NCBI RefSeq assembly: GCF_001281385.1
Contig: NZ_CP006911.1
Span: 1,116,001-1,180,000, forward strand
Direction: 5' to 3'
DNA: 64,000 nt
Source: Candidatus Pseudothioglobus singularis PS1
GTDB taxonomy: Bacteria > Pseudomonadota > Gammaproteobacteria > PS1 > Pseudothioglobaceae
Shown here: positions 45,604 to 57,195 of the stretch, piece by piece
How positions within the stretch are numbered: the stretch's first letter is position 1
Layout: the number at the start of each line of letters is the position of its first letter
Notes under the pieces: model-generated
Told to the model about the DNA's origin: nothing
Database searches by the model: none
Seen by the model: only the letters and a program-made list of their open reading frames with translations
Made by a program: the position numbers and the translations under genes

Positions 45604-47046
45604 ATGGATATTGACAACCCTAAAATACCACCTAACTCTATAGACTCCGAGCAGTCTGTACTTGGCGGCCTTCTTCTTCATAATGAATCTTGGGATAATG
45701 TTGTTAACATTCTTAGCTCTGACGACTTTTATCAAACCTCACACCGCATCATCTACGATGCTATTGTCATACTACTTGAACACGACAAGCCAGCGGATAT
45801 TCTAACAGTCAAAGAACAGGTCATTAAAACGCATGACGAGGATTCAATAGGAGGTTTCGCTTACTTAGCTCAGATAGCTGAAAATACACCTAGCGTCTCT
45901 AATATTGAAGCTTATGCTAAACATGTTCGTGAGCTCTCAATCTACAGGCAGCTCATAAAGATTGGAAAAGAAATGGCTGATACTGCTTTTAGTCCAAAAG
46001 ACATTGAAGTCAACGATCTTCTGGATTTATCAGAAAGAAAAATCTTTGAAATAGCTGAACAAGTCAGTCGTAACAAGCAAGAAATTACGAATGTAAAAGA
46101 TATTATCAAGGATGTAGTGAACCGCGTTCATGAAATGCAAGAATTAAAAGGTTACAAAGGAGCCGAAACTGGTTTTTCAGAATTTGACAAATTAACTTCA
46201 GGTCTCCAAAATGGCGATCTCATTATTATCGCCGGAAGGCCCAGCATGGGTAAGACTGCTCTTTCAATGAATATTGTCGAGCATGTAGCAATTCATAACT
46301 CTACGCCAGTAGCAGTATTCAGTTTGGAGATGCCAACTGAGCAATTAGTCATCCGAATGATTTCATCATTTGGAAGAATTGACTCAAGTAAATTGCGTGA
46401 TGGAGATATGTCTGAGATTGATTGGAACAGCTTCAATCATGCAGTCAGAGCCTTTGAAGAAAATACAATTCTAATCGATGAAACGCCTTCAATAACGCCT
46501 ACCGAAATCAGGGCAAAATGTAGAAGACTTAAAAGAAGGTATCCAGATCTGGGTCTAATCATGGTGGATTATTTACAACTCATGACAGTGCACGGTAAAT
46601 CTGAGAACCGCGTTCAAGAAATTTCAGAAATCTCTCGCTCACTTAAGGCTCTTGCAAAGGAGATTAATGTTCCAGTCATAGCTCTATCACAGCTTAATCG
46701 AGGAGTTGAATCTAGAGCTAAAACTGGTAAAGGCAGAATTCCTCAGATGGCTGACCTTAGAGAATCAGGATCTATTGAACAGGATGCTGATATTATTGGA
46801 TTTATCTACAGGGATGAGGTTTATCATGATGATGCATACACGAATCCTGAAGAAGTAGGAAAAGCAGACTTAAGAATAGCAAAACACAGAAATGGAGCTA
46901 CTGGAAATATTAAGCTGGCCTTTGTGGGTCAATATTCAAGATTTGAAGATTTAGCCTTTGAAGATAGATTCCAGGGCGTGAACGATGAGCAAATGGACGC
47001 TTCATATGTTAACAATATGACAAATTTTGATCAGGGTGATTTTTAG
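45604..47046 (+). CDS. dnaB: Replicative DNA helicase DnaB
   Basis: The hexameric fork helicase has 480 residues from ATG 45604. An N-terminal domain (IPPNSIDSEQSVLGGLL) and linker precede the RecA-like domain, with Walker A GRPSMGKTAL, Walker B LIMVDYLQLM, and the arginine finger region. No ribosome binding site is visible, and GTG at 45598 would add two residues. Position behind rplI is conserved. There is no intein. Confidence 0.96.
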   Translation: MDIDNPKIPPNSIDSEQSVLGGLLLHNESWDNVVNILSSDDFYQTSHRIIYDAIVILLEHDKPADILTVKEQVIKTHDEDSIGGFAYLAQIAENTPSVSNIEAYAKHVRELSIYRQLIKIGKEMADTAFSPKDIEVNDLLDLSERKIFEIAEQVSRNKQEITNVKDIIKDVVNRVHEMQELKGYKGAETGFSEFDKLTSGLQNGDLIIIAGRPSMGKTALSMNIVEHVAIHNSTPVAVFSLEMPTEQLVIRMISSFGRIDSSKLRDGDMSEIDWNSFNHAVRAFEENTILIDETPSITPTEIRAKCRRLKRRYPDLGLIMVDYLQLMTVHGKSENRVQEISEISRSLKALAKEINVPVIALSQLNRGVESRAKTGKGRIPQMADLRESGSIEQDADIIGFIYRDEVYHDDAYTNPEEVGKADLRIAKHRNGATGNIKLAFVGQYSRFEDLAFEDRFQGVNDEQMDASYVNNMTNFDQGDF

Positions 47047-47113
47047 AGTTACAGAAAATTTGCATTAAGATTTATTATGAACATCGCCAATCAATAATCA
47101 AAGTATTAAGTTA

Positions 47114-47578
47114 ATGATGAATGATCAGATTCAAACCAAACTCATATATAACAAACAAAAGGTAACTTATAAAAATCTATCGGAGATTTTTGAACTTAAC
47201 TTTATTAAAATCTCAAGACTCATTCCACTTCTCGCTTCTATTACTGAAGAAACAATTGGAATTAAAAGCCAATCAAATGATCTTTTCATAATCTGCCATG
47301 AAAAGTCTCCTTACACTGGAACATATACACTGACTCACAAGATTAAATCTATGGATAAAGTGATCAACCGTCCAGATATTCGTTTTAAAATTTATTTTGA
47401 TGCAAAACTCTTAGAGGTTGAATCAATATGTAAAGAAACAAGAATTAATTCTAATCACCCCTTACTCGTTGATTGTAGTGATTTGTCCTTTCAACTTGAA
47501 CTTAACCTATTCATGCTAAGATGGCTCGATTACTGCTTAGATAAGTACAACGGAGCAAAGTGGATAACAAAAAATTAA
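47114..47578 (+). CDS. DUF1249 family protein (YqiB-like)
   Basis: The 154-residue protein aligns by eye with E. coli YqiB. Shared features are the FELNFIKISRLIPLL segment near the N terminus, the YTGTYTLTH strand, RFKIYFDAKLLEVESICKE, and LNLFMLRWLDYCLDK near the C terminus. The function is unknown and it is probably cytoplasmic. Its end overlaps the 5'-nucleotidase start by 19 bp, implying coupling. An N-terminal extension of about 15 residues relative to YqiB is present. Confidence 0.8.
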   Translation: MMNDQIQTKLIYNKQKVTYKNLSEIFELNFIKISRLIPLLASITEETIGIKSQSNDLFIICHEKSPYTGTYTLTHKIKSMDKVINRPDIRFKIYFDAKLLEVESICKETRINSNHPLLVDCSDLSFQLELNLFMLRWLDYCLDKYNGAKWITKN

Positions 47579-48462
47579 AATCTGAAAATACCAAGTTAGT
47601 TATTGCAATCTCATCAAGGGCATTATTCAATCTAGATCAATCTCACAAGATATTTAAAGAAAAGGGAATTGAGGCTTATGCTAAGCATCAGCAAGAAAAC
47701 GAGCATGTCATTTTAGAACCAGGGGTTGGCTTTACCCTCGTTAAAAAATTATTAAAACTCAACAGTAAAAAAACGCCAATTGATGTCATCCTTCTATCCA
47801 GAAATAGTGCAGATACAGGTCTTAGAATATTTAACTCAATTGAGCATTACGATCTAAATATTTCAAGGGCTGCGTTCACGAGAGGAGAGAGTACTCACCC
47901 TTTTGTAGGGGCTTTTGAAGCTGACTTGTTTCTATCTAGCAACTACAATGATGTCCAGAAAGCACTCCAATCAGGATATGCTGCAGCCTCTATCGTTGAA
48001 TCAAAGTCCAATAATAGCCACCCATCTCAGCTAAGGATTGCTTTTGATGGTGATGCAGTAATCTTTTCCGATGAATCTGAGAGAATTTTTCAGGAAAAAG
48101 GACTAGAGGCATTTCATGAAAACGAGATTTTATCTGAAAAAATTGAGCTAAAAGCGGGGCCATTTAAGTCATTTTTAGTATCTTTACAAAAAATTCAATC
48201 TACATTTCCAGAGGAAGATAACCCAATAAGAACAGCTCTCGTTACAGCAAGATCAGCTCCATCACATAGAAGAGTTATTCATACTATGAGAAAGTGGGGC
48301 ATTCGTATTGACGAATCATTCTTTTTAGGTGGCCTTGAAAAAGGCGTTTTTTTAAGACAATTTGCAGCAGATATATTTTTTGATGATCAGCAACAACATT
48401 GTGAGTCTGCATCTCAATATGTCCCTACAGGACATGTACCGAGTGGAATAAAAAATAGTTAA
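47560..48462 (+). CDS. 5'-nucleotidase (PF06189, cytosolic NT5C1-like)
   Basis: The 300-residue protein has the family patterns LVIAISSRALFNLDQSHKIF, VILLSRNSADTGLRIFNSI, RIAFDGDAVIFSDESE, and a C-terminal DIFFDDQQQHCESA. The HAD-like Asp in AFDGDA is a likely catalytic residue. It would dephosphorylate nucleoside monophosphates in the cytoplasm. The start is GTG 47560 with GGAG 4 nt upstream, inside the DUF1249 gene. Confidence 0.88.
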   Translation: MDNKKLKSENTKLVIAISSRALFNLDQSHKIFKEKGIEAYAKHQQENEHVILEPGVGFTLVKKLLKLNSKKTPIDVILLSRNSADTGLRIFNSIEHYDLNISRAAFTRGESTHPFVGAFEADLFLSSNYNDVQKALQSGYAAASIVESKSNNSHPSQLRIAFDGDAVIFSDESERIFQEKGLEAFHENEILSEKIELKAGPFKSFLVSLQKIQSTFPEEDNPIRTALVTARSAPSHRRVIHTMRKWGIRIDESFFLGGLEKGVFLRQFAADIFFDDQQQHCESASQYVPTGHVPSGIKNS

Positions 48463-48544
48463 GATTTTAGGACTTGGTTATTGCAAGGACTCAAGCCAAG
48501 AATTAATTGGTAAAATACTTTTTAATTACATTTTAAGATTATAA

Positions 48545-49810
48545 ATGTCAAAAAAAATTCAAGCTATCCGTGGAATGAACGATCTTCTTCCTTCAGATTC
48601 AAATATCTGGAGTTTTTTAGATAGTACCATTAGCAATCTGCTTCTTTCATATGGCTATAAATATTGCCGAACTCCCAACATTGAGAGCACAGAAACTTTT
48701 GCAAGAGCTATTGGAGAAGTAACCGATATTGTTGAGAAAGAAATGTATACCTGGAAGGACAATAATGGAGACTCTCTTACCTTAAGGCCAGAGGGAACAG
48801 CTGGTGTTGTAAGAATGATGATTGAGCATAATTTACCCAGAGAGGGAATTCAAAAAGTTTTTTATAATGGCCCCATGTTTAGGCATGAGCGTCCTCAAAA
48901 GGGGAGATACCGTCAATTTCATCAGGTTGGTGCTGAAGTATTTGGCGTTTCTGATGCGAAAATTGATGCTGAATTGATATCCATAACTCAGATTCTCTGG
49001 AAGACATTAGGAATTGATGCTGAACTGGAAATCAATTCTCTTGGCTCTGCGCAAAGTCGCGCCTCTTACAGAGAAATATTGTCAGGATACTTTAACGATA
49101 ACAAGGATCAACTAGATGAAGATAGTCTGAGACGTTTAAAAACGAATCCACTGAGAATTCTAGACAGTAAAAATAAAGAACTTGAGAGTTTAATTTCTGG
49201 CGCTCCAAAAATGATTGATTATCTTGATGATGATTCTAATCATCATTTTAATGCCTTAAAGAATTACCTAGAGAGCCTTGATATTTCATATAAGGTCAAT
49301 CCTAAACTGGTTAGAGGGCTTGACTACTATAATCAAACTGTTTTTGAATGGATTTCAAATGATCTTGGCGCTCAAGGAACTATATGCGGCGGTGGAAGAT
49401 ATGATGGACTTGTTGAAAAAATGGGAGGTAATGCAACACCAGCAATTGGCTTTGCTATGGGATTAGAGCGAATAGCCCTCCTCATTGAAGATAAGTCTGA
49501 TCAAATAATTAACAAGAGGCCTCATTTGTATTTTGCCTCAATCGGAGATAGCGCCAATATTGAGTCTATGAACCTATCTAAAAAAATTATTGAAGCTCTC
49601 CCTCATATTACTATTACTAATGATATGAGCATTGGCACGCTTAAAAATCAAATGAAAAAAGCAAATAAATCAGAGGCTGACTTTGCTATGATTCTTGGAG
49701 AACAGGAATTATCAGAGGGCCATATAAGTATAAAGCCTCTAAAGGGCCAAGGAGTTCAGCAATCAATTAAACTTGAGGGTATCATTCACCATCTTCAGGA
49801 GATATTATGA
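48545..49810 (+). CDS. hisS: Histidyl-tRNA synthetase
   Basis: The 421-residue class II synthetase has motif 1 near DLLPSDS, motif 2 FRHERPQKGRYRQFHQVGAE, the HisA motifs LVRGLDYYNQTVFEW and GGGRYDGL, and motif 3 ATPAIGFAMGLERIALL. A C-terminal anticodon-binding domain follows. Its stop overlaps the yfgM start by 4 bp, the usual order in gammaproteobacteria. Confidence 0.97.
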   Translation: MSKKIQAIRGMNDLLPSDSNIWSFLDSTISNLLLSYGYKYCRTPNIESTETFARAIGEVTDIVEKEMYTWKDNNGDSLTLRPEGTAGVVRMMIEHNLPREGIQKVFYNGPMFRHERPQKGRYRQFHQVGAEVFGVSDAKIDAELISITQILWKTLGIDAELEINSLGSAQSRASYREILSGYFNDNKDQLDEDSLRRLKTNPLRILDSKNKELESLISGAPKMIDYLDDDSNHHFNALKNYLESLDISYKVNPKLVRGLDYYNQTVFEWISNDLGAQGTICGGGRYDGLVEKMGGNATPAIGFAMGLERIALLIEDKSDQIINKRPHLYFASIGDSANIESMNLSKKIIEALPHITITNDMSIGTLKNQMKKANKSEADFAMILGEQELSEGHISIKPLKGQGVQQSIKLEGIIHHLQEIL

Positions 49811-50424
49811 AAAACTTTATAGAAATTAGCGATTCAGAAGAAGAGCAAGTTGATAAGATTAAAAAATGGTGGGATGCCAATGGTAAACAAATTATTGCAG
49901 GAGCTGTTCTTGGACTTGCAGGCGTCTTTGGTTGGAACTATTATGTTGATTATCAAGATAGTCAGGCTTTGAATGCTCGATCGCTTTATTTAAGCTATGC
50001 GTCAGACTCAGCCAATGTTGGTGCTTATGACAAACTGATTAAAGATCACTCGTCAAGTAGCTATGCTGATCAAGGGACTCTTTTGATGGCTAAATATTTA
50101 TTTGTTGCAGGCAATTACTCTCTAGCGCTAGATGCTCTTAAGCCCTTAACAACAAGAGAAAATTCAGTCATTGCATCGACAGCAATATTACGATCAGCGT
50201 CGCTTCATCTTGAACTTGGGCAACATGAAGAAGCTCTATCTGTTCTCAATATAGAGAATGAAGAGGGCTTTTCGGGACTCTTTTATAATCTTGCTGGAGA
50301 TGTTTTTCTAGATCTTGGAAATATTGAAGAAGCTAAAAAGAATTACACTCTAGCGATTGACAATATCACTGAAAACTCTAGCCTTACGCAATTGATTCAG
50401 ATCAAGCTGGACGATCTCAGTTAA
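49807..50424 (+). CDS. yfgM: YfgM-type ancillary SecYEG translocon subunit
   Basis: The 205-residue bitopic protein has a short cytoplasmic head (EEEQVDKIKKWWDANGKQII), one span (residues 29-46) and periplasmic tetratricopeptide-like helices. In E. coli it partners PpiD at the Sec translocon, and ppiD is encoded at 33933-35777. bamB, which normally follows, is absent and der comes next. Confidence 0.88.
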   Translation: MKNFIEISDSEEEQVDKIKKWWDANGKQIIAGAVLGLAGVFGWNYYVDYQDSQALNARSLYLSYASDSANVGAYDKLIKDHSSSSYADQGTLLMAKYLFVAGNYSLALDALKPLTTRENSVIASTAILRSASLHLELGQHEEALSVLNIENEEGFSGLFYNLAGDVFLDLGNIEEAKKNYTLAIDNITENSSLTQLIQIKLDDLS

Positions 50425-50445
50425 AAACATTGCTGGTTACTGATT

Positions 50446-51837
50446 GTGAGCTACCCTATCATATCTCTGGTTGGCAGGCCTAATGTAGGCAAGTCAACGC
50501 TGTTTAATCGTCTAAGCAATTCAAGGCAAGCCCTCGTCTCTGATTTTGAAGGACTGACTAGAGATCGTCAATATGCAAGCATAGAGTTAGATAATGGTAT
50601 TTATTGCTCTATTGTCGATACTGGCGGCCTAACTAATGAAGATTCAATCATTGATACGGGTATTCATAGTCAAGTAATTAATGCACTCAACGAGTCAGAT
50701 GTCATATACTTTATTGTCAGCAATAAGGATGGAGTTACTTCTTTAGATTTTGATATTTCAGCCCAGCTAAGAAAGCTAAAGAAAAATATTATTTTAGTTT
50801 GTAACAAAGCTGAGGGTTTAAATAAAGCTTCAGCTGCAGAATTTTATGAACTAGGATTAGGTGATCCAACACTTATTTCAGCAGAACATAATCAAGGCAT
50901 TACTGACCTTATAGAAAAAACAATCCCACTACTGCCTAAAGCTGTTGAGTTTAAAAAACCTGAACTAGAGGGAATTGCAGTTGCTGTTCTTGGTAGGCCC
51001 AATGTTGGAAAATCAACTCTAATTAATCGAATTTTAGGAGAAGAAAGAGTCATGGCGGTAGATCTACCTGGAACTACTCGAGATTCAATATTTATTCCTT
51101 TTGAAAGAGAGGGTCAGCAATACACTCTGATTGATACAGCCGGTATAAGACGTAAAAGAAGCGTAAGTGAAAAGGTCGAAATTTTTAGCATTATCAAAGC
51201 TAAAGATGCCATCAATGATTCACATGTTGTTATTTTGGTATTGGATGCCCATGAAGGAGTCACTGAGCAAGATGCAACACTCTTAGGGCTAATAGCTGAC
51301 AAAGGAAGGGCCTTACTCATTGTTATCAACAAATGGGATGGCTTAGATGATTATCAAAAAAGTGAAGTAAAAAGAAAGTTAGATATAAAACTCTCATTTG
51401 TAAATTACGCAACAGTTCATTACATTTCTGCACTCCACGGCTCAGGTGTTGGTAGATTATTCTCGCCCATTAAAAGATCTTATGAGAATGCAGGCGGAAG
51501 GTTTCCTACCTCACTCCTAAATCGAATATTAGAACAGGCCAACAACACACATCAACCTCCTCCAGTTGCTGGAAAGAGAATGAGGCTAAAGTTTGTCAAT
51601 CAATCTGATGTTTTTCCGCCCACATTGATTTTTCATGGCAACCATGTTCAAAATGTACCAAATAGTTATGAGCGCTTTCTAAAGAATTTTTTTATTACAG
51701 CTCTCAAGTTAACGAATACTCCTATTAAAATTCAATACAAAAGTGGCGACAACCCATTTAAAGATAAAAAAAATATTCTATCTGCACGCCAAATTCAAAA
51801 GAAAAAGCGGCTGATGAAGTTTGTCAAAAAGAAATAA
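50446..51837 (+). CDS. der: Double-GTPase ribosome assembly factor Der (EngA)
   Basis: The 463-residue protein has two GTPase domains, each with its own P-loop: GRPNVGKSTLFNR near residue 9 and GRPNVGKSTLINR near residue 183. It also has DTGG and DTAG switch motifs, NKAE and NKWD specificity motifs, and a C-terminal KH domain. It helps mature the 50S subunit. The start is GTG 50446. Gene order hisS-yfgM-der is common, but bamB is missing between them. Confidence 0.97.
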   Translation: MSYPIISLVGRPNVGKSTLFNRLSNSRQALVSDFEGLTRDRQYASIELDNGIYCSIVDTGGLTNEDSIIDTGIHSQVINALNESDVIYFIVSNKDGVTSLDFDISAQLRKLKKNIILVCNKAEGLNKASAAEFYELGLGDPTLISAEHNQGITDLIEKTIPLLPKAVEFKKPELEGIAVAVLGRPNVGKSTLINRILGEERVMAVDLPGTTRDSIFIPFEREGQQYTLIDTAGIRRKRSVSEKVEIFSIIKAKDAINDSHVVILVLDAHEGVTEQDATLLGLIADKGRALLIVINKWDGLDDYQKSEVKRKLDIKLSFVNYATVHYISALHGSGVGRLFSPIKRSYENAGGRFPTSLLNRILEQANNTHQPPPVAGKRMRLKFVNQSDVFPPTLIFHGNHVQNVPNSYERFLKNFFITALKLTNTPIKIQYKSGDNPFKDKKNILSARQIQKKKRLMKFVKKK

Positions 51838-51847
51838 AATTAAATCT

Positions 51848-53086
51848 TTAAAACCTTCGAACTGAAAACTCATGAATTGGAATGGGGGACTCCTCCCCTG
51901 TGATAATTGACTCCACAATCTCAGCAGTAATGGGAGCTAGCGTAAGGCCTATATGGCCATGACCAAAAGCATAAACAACATCATTACCTTTTCTAGAAGC
52001 TGAAATAACAGGCTTACTATCAGGAATTGATGGTCTAAATCCTAACCATGACCTATTTGACTTTCCTAAGTCTGGAAAAAAATTTGATGCACCAATCTCG
52101 AGATGATTAATTCTATGATTAGAAATCTGAGGACTAACTCCGCCTAGCTCTACAGTTCCAGCCACTCTTAATCTACCTGTCATTGGAGACATATAAAAAC
52201 CTCCATCAGCAGAACAGCAAGGTCTATTGAGGAGTGGTTCATTCATATCATATTCGACATGGTATCCTCTCTCAACATCTAAAGGTATATTGTCTCCCGC
52301 TTGTTTTGCAAACTTCTTAGAAAAAGCACCTGCAGATACAACTAGGTGATTTGATAATATTATAGATTTGTCATCTAAAGTTACTTCGATACCAGTCTTT
52401 GATCTTTCAACATTCTTAGCAGACTGCCTAATAACATGACATCCTTTATCAATACAAGCACCTAACAATAGCTTCATCATTTTTCCAGGATCACTCATAT
52501 AATTACAGTCTGGAAAATAGGCTGCGCCGCCTTCAGTTAGATTAATATTAGGTTCCAACTTATTAAGCTCTGAAGGGGTTAGCATTTGTGCATTCAAGCC
52601 TAAAGTTTTTCTATGATTAATATCTTTTTCACCAGCGTCATAGATTGACTTTGACCTATAGATATAGATACTTCCATTACTATTAAGTAGAGAACTTCCA
52701 TTGATTTGACTTGCCAAATCCTCCCAACGAAGCCTTGCATTAACTAGTAAGCCAGCGATCGATTGCGCATTTTTTGCAGCCTGTTTTGGCATCGATTGAT
52801 ACAAGAATTTCATTAGCCAAGGAGCAAGTGAGAGAATTTCAGAGCGTTTAATTGCAATTGGGCTATTTTTATTAAATAAAAGTGCAGGCAATCTCTTTAT
52901 CACTTCTGGAGAGCCAACAGGTAGAACTGCATATTCTGCAATTGTGCCGGCATTCCCATATGAAGCTCCGGAACCTGGCTCTTCGCAATCAATAAGAGTA
53001 ACTTCCTTACCTAGGTTAAGCATTCTTAGGGCAACTGAAAGGCCTATAACGCCTCCACCCAAAACTAAAATATCAGTTTTTTCCAT
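51848..53086 (-). CDS. dadA: D-amino acid dehydrogenase family FAD oxidoreductase (DadA-like)
   Basis: The 412-residue DAO-fold protein has the FAD-binding motif GGGVIGLSVALRML at the N terminus and EPGSGASYGNAG. C-terminal segments GFRPSIPDSKPVIS and YAFGHGHIGLT are typical of DadA. It oxidises D-amino acids (or possibly D-hydroxyproline) and passes electrons to the membrane. It converges with der and follows pyrG on the minus strand by 37 bp. No alanine racemase is adjacent, so the symbol is provisional. Confidence 0.85.
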   Translation of the reverse strand: MEKTDILVLGGGVIGLSVALRMLNLGKEVTLIDCEEPGSGASYGNAGTIAEYAVLPVGSPEVIKRLPALLFNKNSPIAIKRSEILSLAPWLMKFLYQSMPKQAAKNAQSIAGLLVNARLRWEDLASQINGSSLLNSNGSIYIYRSKSIYDAGEKDINHRKTLGLNAQMLTPSELNKLEPNINLTEGGAAYFPDCNYMSDPGKMMKLLLGACIDKGCHVIRQSAKNVERSKTGIEVTLDDKSIILSNHLVVSAGAFSKKFAKQAGDNIPLDVERGYHVEYDMNEPLLNRPCCSADGGFYMSPMTGRLRVAGTVELGGVSPQISNHRINHLEIGASNFFPDLGKSNRSWLGFRPSIPDSKPVISASRKGNDVVYAFGHGHIGLTLAPITAEIVESIITGEESPIPIHEFSVRRF

Positions 53087-53123
53087 CTAAAAAACCCCAA
53101 TATTAAATAAAAGTACACAGAAT

Positions 53124-54764
<1,641 letters not shown>

Positions 54765-54837
54765 CTAACAAAGTTTGAAATAGCTATGATACCTAAATTT
54801 GTGTAGAATATGGGCACATCCAAACAAACAAATAAAG

Positions 54838-56553
54838 ATGGGCTATAGACAATTTGTAAAGAGGATCTTTCCATACCTCAAAAATCATTTAGGAAAATTA
54901 GTTTTCACATCGATAATGATGGTTTTTGCAACCTTATTAGAGACAGCTATACCTGAAATTACAGGCCAAATAGTTGATACATTATTTTCCTATAACCGTG
55001 CTAATACTGCAGCATTTTCTTATTCAGTTATCTTATTTTCAGTCATTGCACTAAGTTCATTATTTGCACTAATTTCTATCAGTGCAAGCTCCTGGATCTC
55101 CAATAAAGTAATTATGGATTTGAGAGTCAATATGTTTGCTAAATTACTTCGACTTCCAAAATCCTATTTTGATAAAAATACTACGGGAGAAACACTATCA
55201 AAACTTACTTTTGATGTCGAACAAATATCGGCAGCAGCCTCTACTATTTGGCTTCAATTTATTAAATCCTCCTTCACAGTTATTATTCTTACAGGTTACT
55301 TATTTTACAAAAGCTTTCTTTTAAGTCTTAGCTTGATAGTCCTTCTTCCACTAGTATATTTAGCTGTGAAATTTTCTACCTCCAGAATTAGAAAAGGCTC
55401 AGTAAGTGTTCAAAAATCAATGGGCAAAATGACCCACCTACTAGACGAAAATATTTCTGGCAATGATTTAATCAAAATATATCAAGCGCAAGAAACTGAA
55501 ACGAATAAATTTTTTAGTATTATTAACACAATACGTCAGCAAAGGTTCAAAGTGGATATGGCTGGTGGTCTTAATACCTCCATTGTTAATGCCCTTATAG
55601 GCTTATCTTTGGCTTTTGTTGTTTTTTTCTCATCAACCTATTTGGTAATGAGTGCGGGTGACTTTTTAGCATACTTTACAGCAATGGGAATGCTTGTTAA
55701 ACCAGCAAAAACACTTATCAATATAAACAAACCTCTGCAGCAGGCAATAGTAGCTGGGAAAAGTGTGTTTAGCCTGATTGATGAATCCCCAGAAAGCAAC
55801 CCAAGCAAGAATCCAATTCATTCAATTTCTGGTGAGATATGTTTTGACAATGTTAGTTTTTCTTATGATAACGAAAAGCCTTCATTAACTAATGTTAATT
55901 TAACAATTAAAAAAGGCGAGACCATTGCATTAGTTGGATCAACTGGAAGCGGTAAAACTACGATGGTTAATTTATTAACTCGCTTTTATAATCCATCATC
56001 TGGACAAATATTAATCAATGGAAAAGATATTGTTTCTTATGAGCTAGAGTCTTATAGATCTAATTTCTCATATGTGGATCAAAATGTCCGTCTTTTTAAT
56101 GACACCATTAGTGGAAATATTGCCTTTGGTCAAAAAGAGTCAATGTCAATAGATTTAATAAGGAATGCGGCAAAAGTATCTAATTCAATTGAGTTTATTG
56201 AAAAACTAGATAAGACGTTTGATTCTGATATTGGTGAAGATGGCGTAACTCTATCTGGCGGACAGCGTCAAAGACTTTCAATAGCAAGAGCAATTGCAAA
56301 AGATAGCCCTATATTGATTCTTGATGAAGCAACCTCTGCATTAGATTCAGCAACAGAAAAACTTGTTCAGTCGGCTATTAATAAAATGCAACAAGATAGA
56401 ACTACTATTATTATTGCACATCGATTAACTACGATACAAAATGCTGATCGAATTATTGTTTTAAAAAATGGAGAAATCATTGAACAAGGAACTCATTCTG
56501 AACTTATAAAGACTTCAGGTGAGTATTCAAAGTTGAATCAGCAACAAACTTAA
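54838..56553 (+). CDS. ABC exporter with fused membrane and ATPase domains (MsbA-like)
   Basis: The 571-residue protein has six membrane spans, then an ATPase domain with Walker A GSTGSGKTT, signature LSGGQRQR, Walker B ILILDEAT, and the H-loop IIIAHRL. The architecture and ETAIPEITGQIVDTLF loop fit the MsbA/lipid-A or multidrug exporter group. Specificity is not resolved. ATG 54838 is preferred; an upstream TTG (54799) would add an unlikely Cys-rich leader. It converges with the lytic transglycosylase gene. Confidence 0.88.
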   Translation: MGYRQFVKRIFPYLKNHLGKLVFTSIMMVFATLLETAIPEITGQIVDTLFSYNRANTAAFSYSVILFSVIALSSLFALISISASSWISNKVIMDLRVNMFAKLLRLPKSYFDKNTTGETLSKLTFDVEQISAAASTIWLQFIKSSFTVIILTGYLFYKSFLLSLSLIVLLPLVYLAVKFSTSRIRKGSVSVQKSMGKMTHLLDENISGNDLIKIYQAQETETNKFFSIINTIRQQRFKVDMAGGLNTSIVNALIGLSLAFVVFFSSTYLVMSAGDFLAYFTAMGMLVKPAKTLININKPLQQAIVAGKSVFSLIDESPESNPSKNPIHSISGEICFDNVSFSYDNEKPSLTNVNLTIKKGETIALVGSTGSGKTTMVNLLTRFYNPSSGQILINGKDIVSYELESYRSNFSYVDQNVRLFNDTISGNIAFGQKESMSIDLIRNAAKVSNSIEFIEKLDKTFDSDIGEDGVTLSGGQRQRLSIARAIAKDSPILILDEATSALDSATEKLVQSAINKMQQDRTTIIIAHRLTTIQNADRIIVLKNGEIIEQGTHSELIKTSGEYSKLNQQQT

Positions 56554-56586
56554 GGCTTGTTTCATAAGTCAAGTTAAATATTAAAT

Positions 56587-57195
56587 CTAAAAAAGCGTCC
56601 AGATTCGATTACTATCAAGTTGCTCTCTGCATTGAGAAAGCTGCGACTTATAGGTATTTGACTTATTCTCAACTTTCTTTGCAATAGAGATCAGCCAATC
56701 TTTCTTTTCATAGCTTTTCTTGTTATATCCACCATGGCCCTCATGGTATGCCAGGTATTGACGATAGGCATCTGTTTTACTTATCTTAGACCTTAGGTTA
56801 GATTGATTAGCGTACCATCCAACAAAATCTATTGCGTCAGAAAAATTATCCCTCCTGGCATCTTTTTTTCCAGTTTTGAGTTGGTACCATTCCCATGTAG
56901 CTTTTTTAGCCTGGGTATATCCATAAGAGTCAGTAGGTCTCGCTCCTGGGATAAATCCAAAAATTTTATTACGTGGTGGTTTTGCTCTTGAAGCAAAGCG
57001 GGACTCTTGATGGATAATGGCTAGTTGCAAATGCATCGGCACCTTCCATTTCTCCTCACTAAGTTTAGCTGCGCGATACCAACTAACCTTTTCATCTAGC
57101 AAATTACATACGTTTGTTACTTCCCTTGCAGGTGTTGATAAGCATCCTGAAATTGTAACTGCAACAAGTAATCCTAATGCTAAAAGTCTTTTCAT
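56587..57195 (-). CDS. Lytic transglycosylase-like lipoprotein (SLT domain)
   Basis: The 202-residue protein has a lipoprotein signal peptide (lipobox ISGC) and a lysozyme-like domain. The catalytic Glu is in AIIHQESRF, followed by DSYGYTQAKKATWEWY and AYHEGHGGY, which match SLT motifs. It would cleave peptidoglycan glycan strands from the outer-membrane side. The start abuts the stop of the cold-shock gene (TAAATG), so the two are coupled. Confidence 0.88.
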   Translation of the reverse strand: MKRLLALGLLVAVTISGCLSTPAREVTNVCNLLDEKVSWYRAAKLSEEKWKVPMHLQLAIIHQESRFASRAKPPRNKIFGFIPGARPTDSYGYTQAKKATWEWYQLKTGKKDARRDNFSDAIDFVGWYANQSNLRSKISKTDAYRQYLAYHEGHGGYNKKSYEKKDWLISIAKKVENKSNTYKSQLSQCREQLDSNRIWTLF